A DNA stretch of 64,000 bases, taken from NCBI RefSeq assembly GCF_001888055.1, contig NZ_LXHZ01000018.1:62001-126000 (forward strand), written 5' to 3'. How positions within the stretch are numbered: position 1 is the first letter of the stretch; each line of letters starts with the position of its first letter. The stretch is from Rappaport israeli (GTDB lineage Bacteria; Pseudomonadota; Gammaproteobacteria; Cardiobacteriales; Cardiobacteriaceae). Below are positions 35,592-46,820 of the stretch, one piece after another. The notes beneath the pieces were generated by a model, which was not told where the DNA came from, ran no database searches, and was given only the letters and a program-made list of their open reading frames with translations. The translations under genes and the position numbers were made by a program.

Positions 35592-37639
35592 CGCCTAATT
35601 TTTCCGCACCGCTAAGCACGTATTTTACACTGAGCGATAAAAAATTAGCGCTATTTGAAAAAGCGGGAGTGAAAACTTTGGGTGAATTATTGTTGCACTT
35701 ACCGCTTCGCTACGAAGACCGCTCTCATTTAACGCCAATTGCAGATTTAAAACATGAAACCTATGCGCTGGTGCATGCAGAGGTGGTGGATTCGCGGGTG
35801 AGTTTTAGTCGGCGTAAGATGTTGCATATAACTGTACAAGATAGCAGTGGTGCGCGGCTTTATCTGCGCTATTTTCATTTTTTTGCAAGTCAACCTAAGC
35901 AGTTTGTAGCGGGACGCTGGGGGCTTTTTTATGCCAAGGCGCAGGCAGGCGCTTATGGTATGGAATTTCATCACCCTGAGATTCAATGGCTTAACGGGGC
36001 GCAATTGCCTGAATTATCTGAGCATTTGCTCGCAGTATATTCCACGGTAAGTGGACTTTCGCAAAAAGATTGGCGCAAGTTGATAGCTCAGGCATTGGTT
36101 TTGGTAAAACCGTTAGCGGTAAAAGATGTGTTGGTAGTGCGTGGATATTTATCTTTTTATCAAGCGCTGGAGCAGTTGCATCGCCCCCAATATTCACTCG
36201 ATGAGGCGCAATTAGCAAAGGCAAGGGAGCGCTTGATTGTGGAGGAGTTATGCGCTCATCAGTTGTCTATTGCTTTGGCGCGCGCTTATCGCAGTCGTTT
36301 GCAGGCGCCTAAAATTAGAATAGATACTCAGGCTTTACAAAGATTTGAGCAGTCTCTTTCTTTTGAACTTACTAAAGCGCAACGGCGCGTATTTGCAGAA
36401 ATTACGCAGGATTTAACACGCAGTCAGCCAATGATGCGCTTGATTCAGGGGGATGTGGGTTCGGGAAAAACGATTGTGGCGCTGTTGGCGGCATTGTCCG
36501 TTATTTATGCGGGTTATCAAGCGGTATTGATGGTGCCAACAGAATTACTGGCAGAGCAACATGCACAAAATATTCAACGACTTTTGCAGGGGCAATCCAT
36601 ACAGGTGGCGGTGTTGGTGAGTAAGATGCCTGCAGCAAAAAAACGGGCAACGTTGCAGGCGGTTACCAGTGGTGAAGTTCAATTGATTATCGGGACGCAT
36701 GCGGTGTTTCAAGCGCAGGTGCAATATCATAATTTGGCATTGATTATGATTGATGAGCAACATCGCTTTGGGGTGCACCAACGCTTGGCTCTACAAGATA
36801 AATCTGTTGCAGAACAGGCGGTGCATCAATTGGTGCTTACCGCAACTCCAATTCCACGAACGCTGGCAATGAGTGTGTATGGTGAATTGGATATATCGGT
36901 GATTGATGAGTTGCCTGCTGGGCGTAAGCCCATTCATACGTCAGTTATTAGCGCAAGTCGGCGTGAGGCGCTTATTGAGCGAGTGGGGGAGAATTGTCGA
37001 CAGGGGCGACAGGCATATTGGGTTTGTCCGCTTATTGAAGAATCCGAGGTGTTGGAGTGCGAAAATGCGCAAGCTATTGCGCAAATGTTGCAAGCATGTT
37101 TGCCTGATATCAAAGTGGGATTGGTGCATGGGCGTTTGGCGCAACAGGAGCGCTATGCGGTAATGCAGGCTTTTATCAAAAATGAGATTGCTTTATTGGT
37201 GGCGACAACGGTGATTGAAGTGGGAGTAGATGTGGCGAATGCGTCATTGATGATTATTGAAAATGCCGAGCGCTTTGGATTGGCACAATTGCATCAATTG
37301 CGTGGTCGGGTAGGGAGAGGGGCGCAGCAATCATATTGTGTGTTGATGTATCAAGCGCCGTTAGGGGAGGTGGCACGTCAGCGCCTTGAGGTGATGCGTG
37401 AGAGTAATGATGGGTTTGTAATTGCGCAAGAGGATTTAAATATTCGTGGAGGGGGAGAATTGTTAGGCACTCGGCAAACAGGCGCTAAATTATTTAAAGT
37501 TGCTGACTTAGAACGTGATGCAATGTTGTTGCCTAAAATCGCGCAATATACGCAGGAATGGCTGATGGAAAATCAGGCGTTTGTTGAAATACTTCTAGCG
37601 CGCTGGGCGGCTGGAAAAATGCGCTATCTTCAGTCTTGA
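35588..37639 (+). CDS. recG: ATP-dependent DNA helicase RecG
   Basis: Branch-migrating helicase that processes stalled forks and R-loops. The 683-residue protein has the wedge domain with an OB fold (LLLHLPLRYEDRS, YLRYFHFF), Walker A QGDVGSGKTIVALLA near residue 287, the DEQH box MIDEQHRFGVHQR near 387, TATPIPRTLAM near 422 and the C-terminal LHQLRGRVGRGAQQSYCVL and EDLNIRGGGELLGTRQTG. It starts at TTG 35588, overlapping the ridA stop, so coupling is likely. Confidence 0.96.
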   Translation: MTPNFSAPLSTYFTLSDKKLALFEKAGVKTLGELLLHLPLRYEDRSHLTPIADLKHETYALVHAEVVDSRVSFSRRKMLHITVQDSSGARLYLRYFHFFASQPKQFVAGRWGLFYAKAQAGAYGMEFHHPEIQWLNGAQLPELSEHLLAVYSTVSGLSQKDWRKLIAQALVLVKPLAVKDVLVVRGYLSFYQALEQLHRPQYSLDEAQLAKARERLIVEELCAHQLSIALARAYRSRLQAPKIRIDTQALQRFEQSLSFELTKAQRRVFAEITQDLTRSQPMMRLIQGDVGSGKTIVALLAALSVIYAGYQAVLMVPTELLAEQHAQNIQRLLQGQSIQVAVLVSKMPAAKKRATLQAVTSGEVQLIIGTHAVFQAQVQYHNLALIMIDEQHRFGVHQRLALQDKSVAEQAVHQLVLTATPIPRTLAMSVYGELDISVIDELPAGRKPIHTSVISASRREALIERVGENCRQGRQAYWVCPLIEESEVLECENAQAIAQMLQACLPDIKVGLVHGRLAQQERYAVMQAFIKNEIALLVATTVIEVGVDVANASLMIIENAERFGLAQLHQLRGRVGRGAQQSYCVLMYQAPLGEVARQRLEVMRESNDGFVIAQEDLNIRGGGELLGTRQTGAKLFKVADLERDAMLLPKIAQYTQEWLMENQAFVEILLARWAAGKMRYLQS

Positions 37640-37739
37640 TTTTGCGTTTCTATAAAAAATTAACAAAGCGCTTGACCGTGAGTTATCCACTCGGGTAATG
37701 TTACAGACCGCTGAGGTAAAGTTTATTAAAGAGTAGGAT

Positions 37740-39488
37740 ATGGCTAAAAATAAAAAATTAAATGGCGCGGAGATTATTGTTGAGGCATTAAAGGCTGAAC
37801 AAACAGAATATGTGTTTGGCTATCCTGGTGGTGCGGTGTTGCACATTTACGATGCTTTGTATAAGAATAATGACATCAAGCATATTTTAGTACGCCATGA
37901 ACAGGCTGCGTTGCACGCAGCGGATGGCTATGCGCGCGCAACGGGTAAAGTTGGGGTTGCATTGGTTACTTCTGGACCAGGTTTGACTAATGCCGTTACA
38001 GGTATCGCCACTGCCTATTGTGATTCTATTCCAATGGTAGTCTTTTCTGGGCAAGTGCCTTCTTCACTCATTGGCAATGATGCTTTTCAGGAGGTTGATG
38101 CGGTTGGTATAACGCGTCCTTGTGTGAAGCATAGTTTTTTGGTGAAAAATGTTAAAGATTTGGCGCTAACCATTAAAAAGGCGTTTTATATTGCTTCTAG
38201 CGGACGCCCTGGCCCTGTCTTAATTGATGTCCCTAAAGATGTTACTGCTGATATAACATTGTTTGATTATCCAAAGTCAATTGAATTGCGCACTTATCAA
38301 CCAACAGTTGAAGGGCATATAGGTCAGATTAAAAAAGCGGTAAAAACTACTTAAAAATGCTAAGCGCCCAATGTTATATTCTGGCGGTGGTGTGGTCATT
38401 GATAATGCAGCAAAAGAGTTAACACAGCTTGCAAGGCAATTAAATTTACCTGTTACCAATACATTAATGGGATTAGGCGCCTATCCTGCAAACGATACGC
38501 AATTTGTGGGTATGCTAGGAATGCATGGAACTTATGAAGCCAACATGGGCATGCATGAGTGTGATGTTTTGTTTGCAGTAGGCGCACGTTTTGATGATAG
38601 AGTTACAGGGAATTTGGAGCGATTTTGTCCGCATGCCAAGATTATCCATATCGATATTGATCCTTCTTCAATCGCAAAGAATGTGCAAGTGGATATTCCG
38701 ATAGTTGGGTCGGTGAAAAATGTGTTGCAACAAATGTTGCGAGTACTGGGAGACTATCAAGCAGATAAGGCAGAATTGGCGCCGTGGTGGGAAAAAATCA
38801 ACCAATGGCGGGCGATGGATTCGTTGGGTTATGATAAAAATAGTGAATTCATTAAGCCACAGCAGGTCATCCAAACGCTTTATGAACTTACGGAAGGCAA
38901 GGGGATTATTACCTCTGATGTGGGACAGCATCAAATGTGGGCGGCGCAGTATTTTGGCTTTCATGAGCTAGAAGGTGGATAAATTCAGGCGGGTTAGGCA
39001 CGATGGGGTTTGGTTACCCAGCAGCCATTGGTGCAAAACTTGGGCGCCCTAATGAAGATGTTTATTGCATCACAGGCGAAGGCTCTATTCAAATGATGCT
39101 ACAAGAACTCACAACGGCTAGACAATTTGGAGTGCCTGTAAAAATTATTTGCTTAAATAATGGTTATTTGGGTATGGTGCGTCAGTGGCAAGAATTTTTC
39201 TATGAAAAGCGCTACTCTATGTCTTATATGGAATCCTTACCAGATTTTATTAAGCTTGCTGAGGCTTATGGGCATGGCGGGGTTCGTATCGATGCTGTCG
39301 GAGAGCTAAGAGAAAAACTAGCACAAGTTGTTGCGAACAAAAATGATACGCTATTTGTTGATATTAAAACTGACCCTACAGAGAATGTCTATCCGATGAT
39401 TCCTTCTGGCGGTGGGCAGGCAGATATGCTGTTAGCTGGGCGCGATAAAATGCAATCAGTATTTAATGAAGGGATGGTGTTAGTATGA
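37740..39488 (+). CDS. ilvI: Acetolactate synthase large subunit (two frameshifts)
   Basis: ThDP enzyme for the first common step of valine, leucine and isoleucine synthesis. N-terminal [17 protein letters not shown], the catalytic Glu in [20 protein letters not shown] and [16 protein letters not shown] are intact. A first break lies at an A5 run (38342-38346; four A restore [17 protein letters not shown]). A second lies at 38976, where an extra T restores [17 protein letters not shown]. The C-terminal third has the ThDP motif [15 protein letters not shown] and [16 protein letters not shown]. The two indels compensate, giving 582 residues. It overlaps ilvH by 4 bp. Confidence 0.94.
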
Positions 39489-39994
39489 TAACTCGGCATA
39501 TTGTTTCAATGTTGGTGGCAAATGAGGCAGGAGCTTTGTCGCGGGTAGTTGGATTATTTTCTGCACGAGGCTTTAATATCGATAGTTTGAATGTAGCGCC
39601 TACGCAGGATAAAACCATTTCTCGGCTGACGTTGGTAACTTATTGCGATGCGCACTTAATGGAGCAAATCAATAAGCAATTAAACAAATTAATTGACGTT
39701 ATTAAACTGGTGATTATCCAAGAAGATGAGCTGATTAATCGTGAAATGATGATGGTCAAAATCGTTGCTGACCAGAAAACCCGCCCAATGTTTTTGCAAT
39801 TGGCAGAAACGTTTCGCAGTCGAGTGGTGGATATGTCGCCAACAACTTTGGTTATAGAAATTACAGGCTCTCCGCGCAAACTCGATGCATTTCTGGCAAT
39901 GATTAATGATAAAGATATTCGCGAGTTGGCAAGGACAGGGGTTACAGGTGTGGCGGTAACGGGTTCAGGTAAATGTTTAGAGATGCCTGATTAG
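39485..39994 (+). CDS. ilvH: Acetolactate synthase small (regulatory) subunit
   Basis: Regulatory ACT-domain subunit giving valine feedback control. The 169-residue protein begins with [21 protein letters not shown] (ACT domain), then GFNIDSLNVAPTQD, and a C-terminal ALS_ss_C region with EMMMVKIVAD and GVTGVAVTGSGKCLEM. The ATG overlaps the ilvI stop, so the two subunits are translationally coupled. Confidence 0.96.
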   Translation: MITRHIVSMLVANEAGALSRVVGLFSARGFNIDSLNVAPTQDKTISRLTLVTYCDAHLMEQINKQLNKLIDVIKLVIIQEDELINREMMMVKIVADQKTRPMFLQLAETFRSRVVDMSPTTLVIEITGSPRKLDAFLAMINDKDIRELARTGVTGVAVTGSGKCLEMPD

Positions 39995-40123
39995 ATCACT
40001 ATTTATTAATGCGCTGTATTCCCTCTAACTGGCTTTATTGTTTACTCTGTCTAGAGCGTGCAAGGATGCTGGTGCGGCTTTTGCGGTATTAATTTAATTA
40101 AATAACAATTTATAGGAGTAAAG

Positions 40124-41138
<1,015 letters not shown>

Positions 41139-41164
41139 TTCTCTTTAGCTTTGATTGCAAGCAG

Positions 41165-41198
41165 AAAGCGTATCTTAATGATGCGCTTTTTCTTTTTT
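41165..41198 (+). terminator. Rho-independent terminator after ilvC
   Basis: A 9-bp stem (41165-41173 with 41181-41189, one G-U pair, loop CTTAATG) followed by a T-rich tail 26 bp after the ilvC stop. Confidence 0.8.
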
Positions 41199-41287
41199 AG
41201 TTAAATTGCATGCTGCAATGGTATGTAAAACCGTAGTAGGTTGCAGAAATTAGAATTTTTTGTAGGTTATTATATTAAGGAGGGAGG

Positions 41288-42214
41288 ATGCGCGATAAAA
41301 TTCAATTTAGAAGCGATATTTTACAAAAGGTACGCGCATTTTTTTCTAAACGCGCGGTGCTGGAAGTTGATACGGCGCTTATTAGTGAGTACGGTGTTAC
41401 TGATGTAGCGATTGCAAGTGTACCATGTGCTGATGGTGCTTATTTAATTACCTCACCTGAGTATGCGATGAAAATGCTGTTATGTCGCGGTAGTGGGGAT
41501 ATTTATCAATTAGGACACGTGTTTCGTAATGAGGAGTCTGGACGGCGTCATAAAAGAGAATTTACATTGCTGGAATGGTATCGTGTGGGTTGGAATCATC
41601 AGCAATTAATGCAAGAAGTAGCCGATTTAGTGCAAATACTATGGCCTAAAAGCCAGAAGTGGGCAGTTAGACAATCGCCTTATGCGGAGTTATTTCAGCG
41701 CTTTCTCTCACTTGACATTAGGGGCATTAGTGATGCAGAGTTGCGACTTTTTACAATTGCGCGTATTCCTGAGGCAGGCGGATGGACGTTAGAGCGTGAT
41801 GGTTATTTAGATTTATTGTTTACGCATTTTATTGAAATGCATTTGGGGCAAGAGTGTTTGGAGTTTGTGGTCGATTATCCACCTTCACAGGCAGCGTTGG
41901 CTAAGATTATGACGCGCATAGATGAGCAGGGACGTAAGCACGATGTGGCAGCGCGTTTTGAATTGTATGCACAAGGGATGGAGCTTTGTAATGGCTTTTG
42001 GGAATTAACAGATGCTATGCAACAAAGACAACGCTTCGAACAAGATAATGCGCAACGCAAAAAACTTGGATTGTCGCTAATGCCACTTGATGAGCCTTTT
42101 TTACAAACTTTAGCAATGGGTATGCCAGAATCAGCGGGTGTTGCTTTGGGATTGGACAGATTATTAATGTTGATAAAGCAAGTAGATACGATTGAGGCGG
42201 TGGTTTTAACTTGA
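41288..42214 (+). CDS. epmA: Elongation factor P--(R)-beta-lysine ligase EpmA
   Basis: Class II LysRS paralogue that joins (R)-beta-lysine to EF-P. The 308-residue protein is only a catalytic core, without an anticodon-binding domain. It has motif 1 near the start (ILQKVRAFFSKRAVLEVDT), LITSPEYAMKMLL, motif 2 VFRNEESGRRHKREFTLLEWYRVGW, LYAQGMELCNGFWELTD and motif 3 AGVALGLDRLLML. An AAGGAGGGAGG ribosome site precedes the ATG. EpmB, which supplies beta-lysine, is encoded at the other end of the window. efp itself is not seen here. Confidence 0.95.
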   Translation: MRDKIQFRSDILQKVRAFFSKRAVLEVDTALISEYGVTDVAIASVPCADGAYLITSPEYAMKMLLCRGSGDIYQLGHVFRNEESGRRHKREFTLLEWYRVGWNHQQLMQEVADLVQILWPKSQKWAVRQSPYAELFQRFLSLDIRGISDAELRLFTIARIPEAGGWTLERDGYLDLLFTHFIEMHLGQECLEFVVDYPPSQAALAKIMTRIDEQGRKHDVAARFELYAQGMELCNGFWELTDAMQQRQRFEQDNAQRKKLGLSLMPLDEPFLQTLAMGMPESAGVALGLDRLLMLIKQVDTIEAVVLT

Positions 42215-42315
42215 TAATCGCGCTATATGAATAAGGCGCTATGTTAAAATGCCAATCCTGAGCTGCTAAATCGTAGTTTCTAAAATAAATTTTTTGATTA
42301 AATAGAGAGAATGTT

Positions 42316-42774
42316 ATGCAAATTCAAAATAATGCAACAGTTAGTATTCATTACACCCTCAAAAACAATGATGGTGAAATACTTGACTCATCTCAAGGGC
42401 GTGAACCTTTGGTGTTTGTAGCAGGTGAGCAACAAATTTTACCCGCTTTAGAGCAGGCACTGATGGGCAAGCAAAAAGGTGAACATATTGAAGTAACGCT
42501 TACGCCTGAAGAAGGTTATGGTGTGCGTCATGAAGAAGCGGTGCAGGAAATTCCAAAATCACAATTAGCTGAAGTGCCTAATCTTGAGGTGGGTATGCCA
42601 TTGCAAGCTGAAACCCCAGAAGGTATGGTTATGGTATTTGTAGCAGCTATTGGCGAAGAAACGGTAATCATTGATGGCAATCACCCATTAGCAGGGCAAA
42701 CACTAAATTTTTCTGTTGATATTGAAAATGTTGAAAGTAATGATGAAAGCCCTAAAATCATTATGCCAAACTAA
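42316..42774 (+). CDS. FKBP-type peptidyl-prolyl isomerase, SlyD/FkpB-like
   Basis: Peptidyl-prolyl cis-trans isomerase and chaperone of 152 residues. The FKBP half-domains (VSIHYTLKNNDGEILDSSQGREPLVF and, near residue 110, IDGNHPLAGQTLNFSVDI) flank an IF (insert-in-flap) domain containing LTPEEGYGVRHEEAVQEIPKSQL. This is the SlyD layout, but the His-rich metal-binding tail is missing, so it could equally be called SlpA/FkpB-like. It stands alone with its own terminator. Confidence 0.88.
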   Translation: MQIQNNATVSIHYTLKNNDGEILDSSQGREPLVFVAGEQQILPALEQALMGKQKGEHIEVTLTPEEGYGVRHEEAVQEIPKSQLAEVPNLEVGMPLQAETPEGMVMVFVAAIGEETVIIDGNHPLAGQTLNFSVDIENVESNDESPKIIMPN

Positions 42775-42798
42775 TATAAGCTGTTTTATATTAAATTT

Positions 42799-42825
42799 AA
42801 ACCACCTTATTCGGGTGGTTTTTTT
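42799..42825 (+). terminator. Rho-independent terminator after the SlyD-like gene
   Basis: A perfect 8-bp stem (AAACCACC/GGTGGTTT, loop TTATTCG) running into seven T, 25 bp after the stop. Confidence 0.9.
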
Positions 42826-42935
42826 ATAAAAATTAGACAAAAATATTTTCTTTAATGCTAAAGAAACGGCACGATACAAATAATGTGCATGCAAATCAAT
42901 AGAGCAACGGATTTACTGTTGAGGGGACAAAGAGG

Positions 42936-42951
42936 ATGCTATATATTGTGC
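42936..42951 (+). promoter_or_regulatory. Probable NrdR box upstream of nrdA
   Basis: ATGCTATATATTGTGC matches the NrdR box consensus ACACWATATATWGTGT at about 13 of 16 positions. NrdR represses ribonucleotide reductase genes. Boxes usually come in pairs about three helical turns apart; I do not see a good second box at that spacing. Confidence 0.5.
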
Positions 42952-42986
42952 CTTCTTCTGTTATGCTAAACAAGAAAGAGGATGCG

Positions 42987-45263
42987 ATGGTTAATTCTGA
43001 AGAAATACAAGTAGTTAAAAGAGACGGACGTAAAGAAAAAATTGATTTAGATAAAATCCATCGTGTTATTAATTGGGCTGCCGAGGGGTTGGATAATGTC
43101 TCAGTATCACAAGTGGAGTTGCGTTCGCATATTCAGTTTTATGATGGGATTCGTACGGATGCGATTCATGAAACAATTATCAAATCTGCTGCAGATTTGA
43201 TTTCTGAGACCTCGCCAGATTATCAATATTTAGCTGCGCGTTTGGCAATTTTCCATTTGCGTAAAATTGCTTACGGCAGTTTTACGCCACCAGCACTTTA
43301 TCATCATGTAGAAAAGCTAGTGCAAGCAGGGAAATATGATGCGCATTTATTAGCAGATTACACTAAAGAAGAATTTGAAATATTAGATAAGCGCATTCAT
43401 CATGACAGAGATTTGAATTTTGCCTATGCTGCTGTTAAACAGCTAGAAAATAAATATTTGGTACAAAATCGTGTTACTAAAGAAGTCTATGAAAGTCCAC
43501 AATTTTTATATATGCTGGTGGGAATGTGTTTGTTTGCACAATACTCTAAATCTACACGATTAGATTTCGTGGCGCGCTTTTATGATGCAGCATCTACTTT
43601 TAAAATTTCGCTACCTACACCAATTATGTCGGGAGTTCGCACGCCATCACGGCAGTTTAGTTCCTGTGTATTAATTGAATGCGATGATAGCCTGGATTCA
43701 ATTAATGCCACAACTGGTGCCATTGTGCGTTATGTCTCACAACGAGCAGGAATTGGTGTGAATGCAGGGCGGATACGTGCAGAAGGTAGCGCTATTCGTG
43801 GCGGTGAGGCGCGTCATACAGGCTGTATTCCTTTTTATAAATTGTTTCAGTCGGCGGTCAAATGTTGCTCACAGGGCGGGGTGCGTGGTGGAGCCGCGAC
43901 TTTGTTTTATCCCATTTGGCATTTGGAAGTTGAATCTTTACTGGTCTTAAAAAATAATCGTGGTGTAGAAGAAAATCGCGTCAGACATTTAGATTATGGG
44001 GTGCAAATCAATCGTTTGATGTATCAAAGGCTCTTAAAAAAACAAAATATTACTTTGTTTTCTCCATATGATGTTCCGGGATTATATGAGGCTTTTTTTG
44101 CAGATCAAGAAGAATTTGAGCGCCTCTATTTACAATATGAACAAGATGAGACTATTCGTAAACGTCAAATTCCTGCTGTAGATTTGTTTTCCCTAATGCT
44201 TCAAGAGCGCGCTGGAACTGGCAGAATTTATATCCAAAATGTCGATCATTGCAATACTCATAGTCCATTTGATCCAGCAGTTGCCCCTGTGCGACAATCT
44301 AATTTGTGCATGGAAATTGCTTTGCCAACAAAACCGCTCAATGACCTAAATGATCCAGAGGGCGAAATTGCTTTATGTACTTTATCAGCAGTTAATCTTG
44401 GTGCATTTGAGCAGTTAGAAGAATTTGAAGAAACTGCAGAGTTAATTGTGCGCGCATTAGATGCGTTACTTGATTATCAGCAATATCCAGTCGAAGCAGC
44501 GTATAAAGCGACAATGAACCGCCGAACGTTAGGCGTTGGGGCGATTAACTATGCTTATTTTTTAGCAAAAAATGGTGTGCGTTATAGTGATGGTTCAGCC
44601 TTAGAACTGACACATGAAACTTTTGAAGCACTGCAGTATTACTTATTAAAAGCTTCCAATAAGTTAGCACAAGAAAAAGGCGCTTGCCCGTTGTTTAAGG
44701 AAACCACTTATGCCCAAGGATTATTGCCCATCGATACTTACAAAAAAGAACTGGATAACATCTGTACAACGCCTTTGAGGTTAGATTGGGAAACTTTGCG
44801 TAGCAATATCAAACAATATGGATTGCGCAATTCAACTTTAACCGCGCTGATGCCATCTGAAACTTCTAGTCAGATTGCTAATGCAACCAATGGCATTGAA
44901 CCTCCTAGAGGTTATGTGAGTGTAAAAGCTTCAAAAGACGGTATTTTAAAGCAGGTTGTTCCAGAGTTTGAGTCGCTTAAAGACAATTATGAACTATTAT
45001 GGAGCCTCCCAAGCAATGAAGGTTATTTGCAGCTTGTTGGAGTAATGCAAAAATTTGTAGACCAAGCTATTTCTGCAAATACTAGCTATGACCCTAGCAG
45101 ATTTAGTTCTGGTAAAGTGCCTATGAATCAATTAATTAAAGATTTGTTGCTCGCCTATAAATTAGGCGTTAAAACACTTTATTATCACAATACTCGTGAT
45201 GGCGCGATGGATAATCAAGAAGATTTGGTTGATGATTGTGTCGGCGGTGCTTGCAAAATCTAA
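42987..45263 (+). CDS. nrdA: Ribonucleoside-diphosphate reductase class Ia, alpha subunit
   Basis: Large subunit that reduces ribonucleotides. From ATG 42987 (758 residues) it starts with an ATP-cone (QVVKRDGRKEKIDLDKIHRVINWAAEGL). It continues with SGVRTPSRQFSSCVLIECDDSLDSI carrying the first redox Cys, the catalytic-site NLCMEIALPTKPL and LCTLSAVNLG segments, ALMPSETSSQIANATNGIEPPRG, and the C-terminal redox tail CVGGACKI. The longer ORF from 42936 begins inside the NrdR box, so 42987 is preferred. It is first in nrdA-nrdB-yfaE. Confidence 0.96.
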   Translation: MVNSEEIQVVKRDGRKEKIDLDKIHRVINWAAEGLDNVSVSQVELRSHIQFYDGIRTDAIHETIIKSAADLISETSPDYQYLAARLAIFHLRKIAYGSFTPPALYHHVEKLVQAGKYDAHLLADYTKEEFEILDKRIHHDRDLNFAYAAVKQLENKYLVQNRVTKEVYESPQFLYMLVGMCLFAQYSKSTRLDFVARFYDAASTFKISLPTPIMSGVRTPSRQFSSCVLIECDDSLDSINATTGAIVRYVSQRAGIGVNAGRIRAEGSAIRGGEARHTGCIPFYKLFQSAVKCCSQGGVRGGAATLFYPIWHLEVESLLVLKNNRGVEENRVRHLDYGVQINRLMYQRLLKKQNITLFSPYDVPGLYEAFFADQEEFERLYLQYEQDETIRKRQIPAVDLFSLMLQERAGTGRIYIQNVDHCNTHSPFDPAVAPVRQSNLCMEIALPTKPLNDLNDPEGEIALCTLSAVNLGAFEQLEEFEETAELIVRALDALLDYQQYPVEAAYKATMNRRTLGVGAINYAYFLAKNGVRYSDGSALELTHETFEALQYYLLKASNKLAQEKGACPLFKETTYAQGLLPIDTYKKELDNICTTPLRLDWETLRSNIKQYGLRNSTLTALMPSETSSQIANATNGIEPPRGYVSVKASKDGILKQVVPEFESLKDNYELLWSLPSNEGYLQLVGVMQKFVDQAISANTSYDPSRFSSGKVPMNQLIKDLLLAYKLGVKTLYYHNTRDGAMDNQEDLVDDCVGGACKI

Positions 45264-45293
45264 AAGTGAAATCAATTAAATAGGGGAAAGAAT

Positions 45294-46439
45294 ATGGATT
45301 GCCAATATCGTTATAGTACATTTTCTACAAATCGTAATAATCAGTTAGAAGAACCCATGTTTTTAGGTCAACCTGTCAACGTTGCGCGATATGACCAGCA
45401 AAAATATGAGGTTTTTGAAAAACTTATTGAAAAACAATTATCTTTCTTTTGGCGACCTGAAGAAGTAGATGTCTCACAAGACCGCATCGACTATCAAAAT
45501 CTGCCTAAGCATGAGCAACATATTTTTATCTCTAATTTGAAATATCAAACCTTGTTGGATTCTATTCAAGGACGCAGTCCTAATGTTGGATTTCTGCCAT
45601 TGGTATCATTACCAGAGCTAGAAACGTGGATTGAAACATGGGCATTTTCGGAAACTATTCACTCACGCTCTTATACCCATATTATTCGTAATATTGTTAA
45701 TGATCCTAGCTTGGTATTTGATGATATTGTTGAAAATGAGTATATCCAACAGCGCGCACAAGATATAGCGCGATACTATGATGATTTAATTGAATATACA
45801 CAGCATTATCTTATTGCAGGCTATGGCAAACATACTCTAAATGGCAAAACATGTGTAGTTAGCAGGCGTGAATTGAAAAAGAAAATTTATCTTTGCTTGG
45901 TCTGTGTGAATGTTTTAGAAGCCATTCGTTTTTATGTAAGCTTTGCCTGTTCTTTTGCTTTTGCTGAACGTGAATTAATGGAAGGAAATGCTAAAATTAT
46001 CAAATTAATTGCACGTGATGAAGCGTTGCACTTAACTGGTACGCAACATATGATCAACTTATTGCGTGAAGGTAAAGATGACCCCGAAATGGGTGAAATT
46101 GCTAAAGAATGTGAGCAAGAAGCTTTTGATATTTTTCTCCTAGCCGCAAAACAAGAAAAAGAATGGGCAGAATATTTATTTAAAGATGGTTCTATGATTG
46201 GTCTTAATAAAGATATTTTATGCCAATATATTGAATACATTACCAATTCTCGTATGCAGGCAATTGGTTTGACACCAGCTTTCCCACAAAGTAAGCAAAA
46301 TCCTATTCCATGGATTAATGCTTGGCTGTCATCTGATAATGTTCAAGTTGCTCCTCAAGAAGTAGCTATTAGCTCTTATTTAATAGGACAAATTGACTCT
46401 GAAGTTAATCTTGATGAACTAGACGATTTTGAACTTTAA
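45294..46439 (+). CDS. nrdB: Ribonucleoside-diphosphate reductase class Ia, beta subunit
   Basis: Diiron-tyrosyl radical subunit, 381 residues, very close to E. coli NrdB throughout: [48 protein letters not shown], the iron-ligand helix [20 protein letters not shown] with the radical Tyr, [32 protein letters not shown] and the C-terminal tail [16 protein letters not shown] that docks on NrdA. An AGGGGAAAG site precedes the ATG. The high similarity to enterobacterial NrdB is notable against more divergent neighbours. Confidence 0.97.
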   Translation: MDCQYRYSTFSTNRNNQLEEPMFLGQPVNVARYDQQKYEVFEKLIEKQLSFFWRPEEVDVSQDRIDYQNLPKHEQHIFISNLKYQTLLDSIQGRSPNVGFLPLVSLPELETWIETWAFSETIHSRSYTHIIRNIVNDPSLVFDDIVENEYIQQRAQDIARYYDDLIEYTQHYLIAGYGKHTLNGKTCVVSRRELKKKIYLCLVCVNVLEAIRFYVSFACSFAFAERELMEGNAKIIKLIARDEALHLTGTQHMINLLREGKDDPEMGEIAKECEQEAFDIFLLAAKQEKEWAEYLFKDGSMIGLNKDILCQYIEYITNSRMQAIGLTPAFPQSKQNPIPWINAWLSSDNVQVAPQEVAISSYLIGQIDSEVNLDELDDFEL

Positions 46440-46446
46440 TTTAATT

Positions 46447-46722
46447 ATGCCTTTTGTTATCCGTACAAATGAGCAGGTTTTCGAATTAAAAGAGAATGAA
46501 AATTTGCTTGATGCTTTGTTACGCACAGGGCATAAAATTGACTACCAATGTCGCAATGGATATTGTGGCAGTTGCCGAATTGCGCTAATAGAAGGGAAAG
46601 TATGCTATCCAAGCCCACCACTAGCTGCGCTCTCTAAAGGTCAAATTTTGCCCTGTTGTGCGATAGTAAAAACCAATATTGTGTTAAATACTGAAATTAT
46701 TGAATTTTTACGATATGGCTAA
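46447..46722 (+). CDS. yfaE: 2Fe-2S ferredoxin YfaE, NrdB cofactor maintenance
   Basis: Plant-type ferredoxin that delivers electrons to rebuild the NrdB diiron-tyrosyl cofactor. About 91 residues from ATG 46447 (MPFVIRTNEQVFELK), with cysteines CRNGYCGSC near residue 35 and the fourth in LPCCAIV near 70. An in-frame ATG at 46429 would overlap the nrdB end; neither start has a strong ribosome site. Position directly after nrdB matches E. coli. Confidence 0.9.
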   Translation: MPFVIRTNEQVFELKENENLLDALLRTGHKIDYQCRNGYCGSCRIALIEGKVCYPSPPLAALSKGQILPCCAIVKTNIVLNTEIIEFLRYG

Positions 46723-46773
46723 TTTAAGATGATAAATTTGAGTCTATGTTTAGATTAAAAACTAACTTTTTTC

Positions 46774-46801
46774 TTGCAACAAAGAAAAAAAACATTATAA
46801 T
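46774..46801 (+). promoter_or_regulatory. Promoter of the tRNA-Lys pair
   Basis: TTGCAA (46774-46779), a 16-bp spacer and a perfect TATAAT (46796-46801) lie 19 bp before the first tRNA. Confidence 0.7.
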
Positions 46802-46820
46802 AGCGCTTCTTTGATGAATA

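Noticed and set aside
32796-37639. trmH expected between spoT and recG as in E. coli
   Set aside because: The Pseudomonas-type order has ridA there instead, so its absence is ordinary.
37668-37700. Possible ilvI promoter TTGACC with a TAATGT -10
   Set aside because: The spacer is 18 bp and the -10 matches poorly; no leader peptide or attenuator typical of ilv operons was found, so I left it out.
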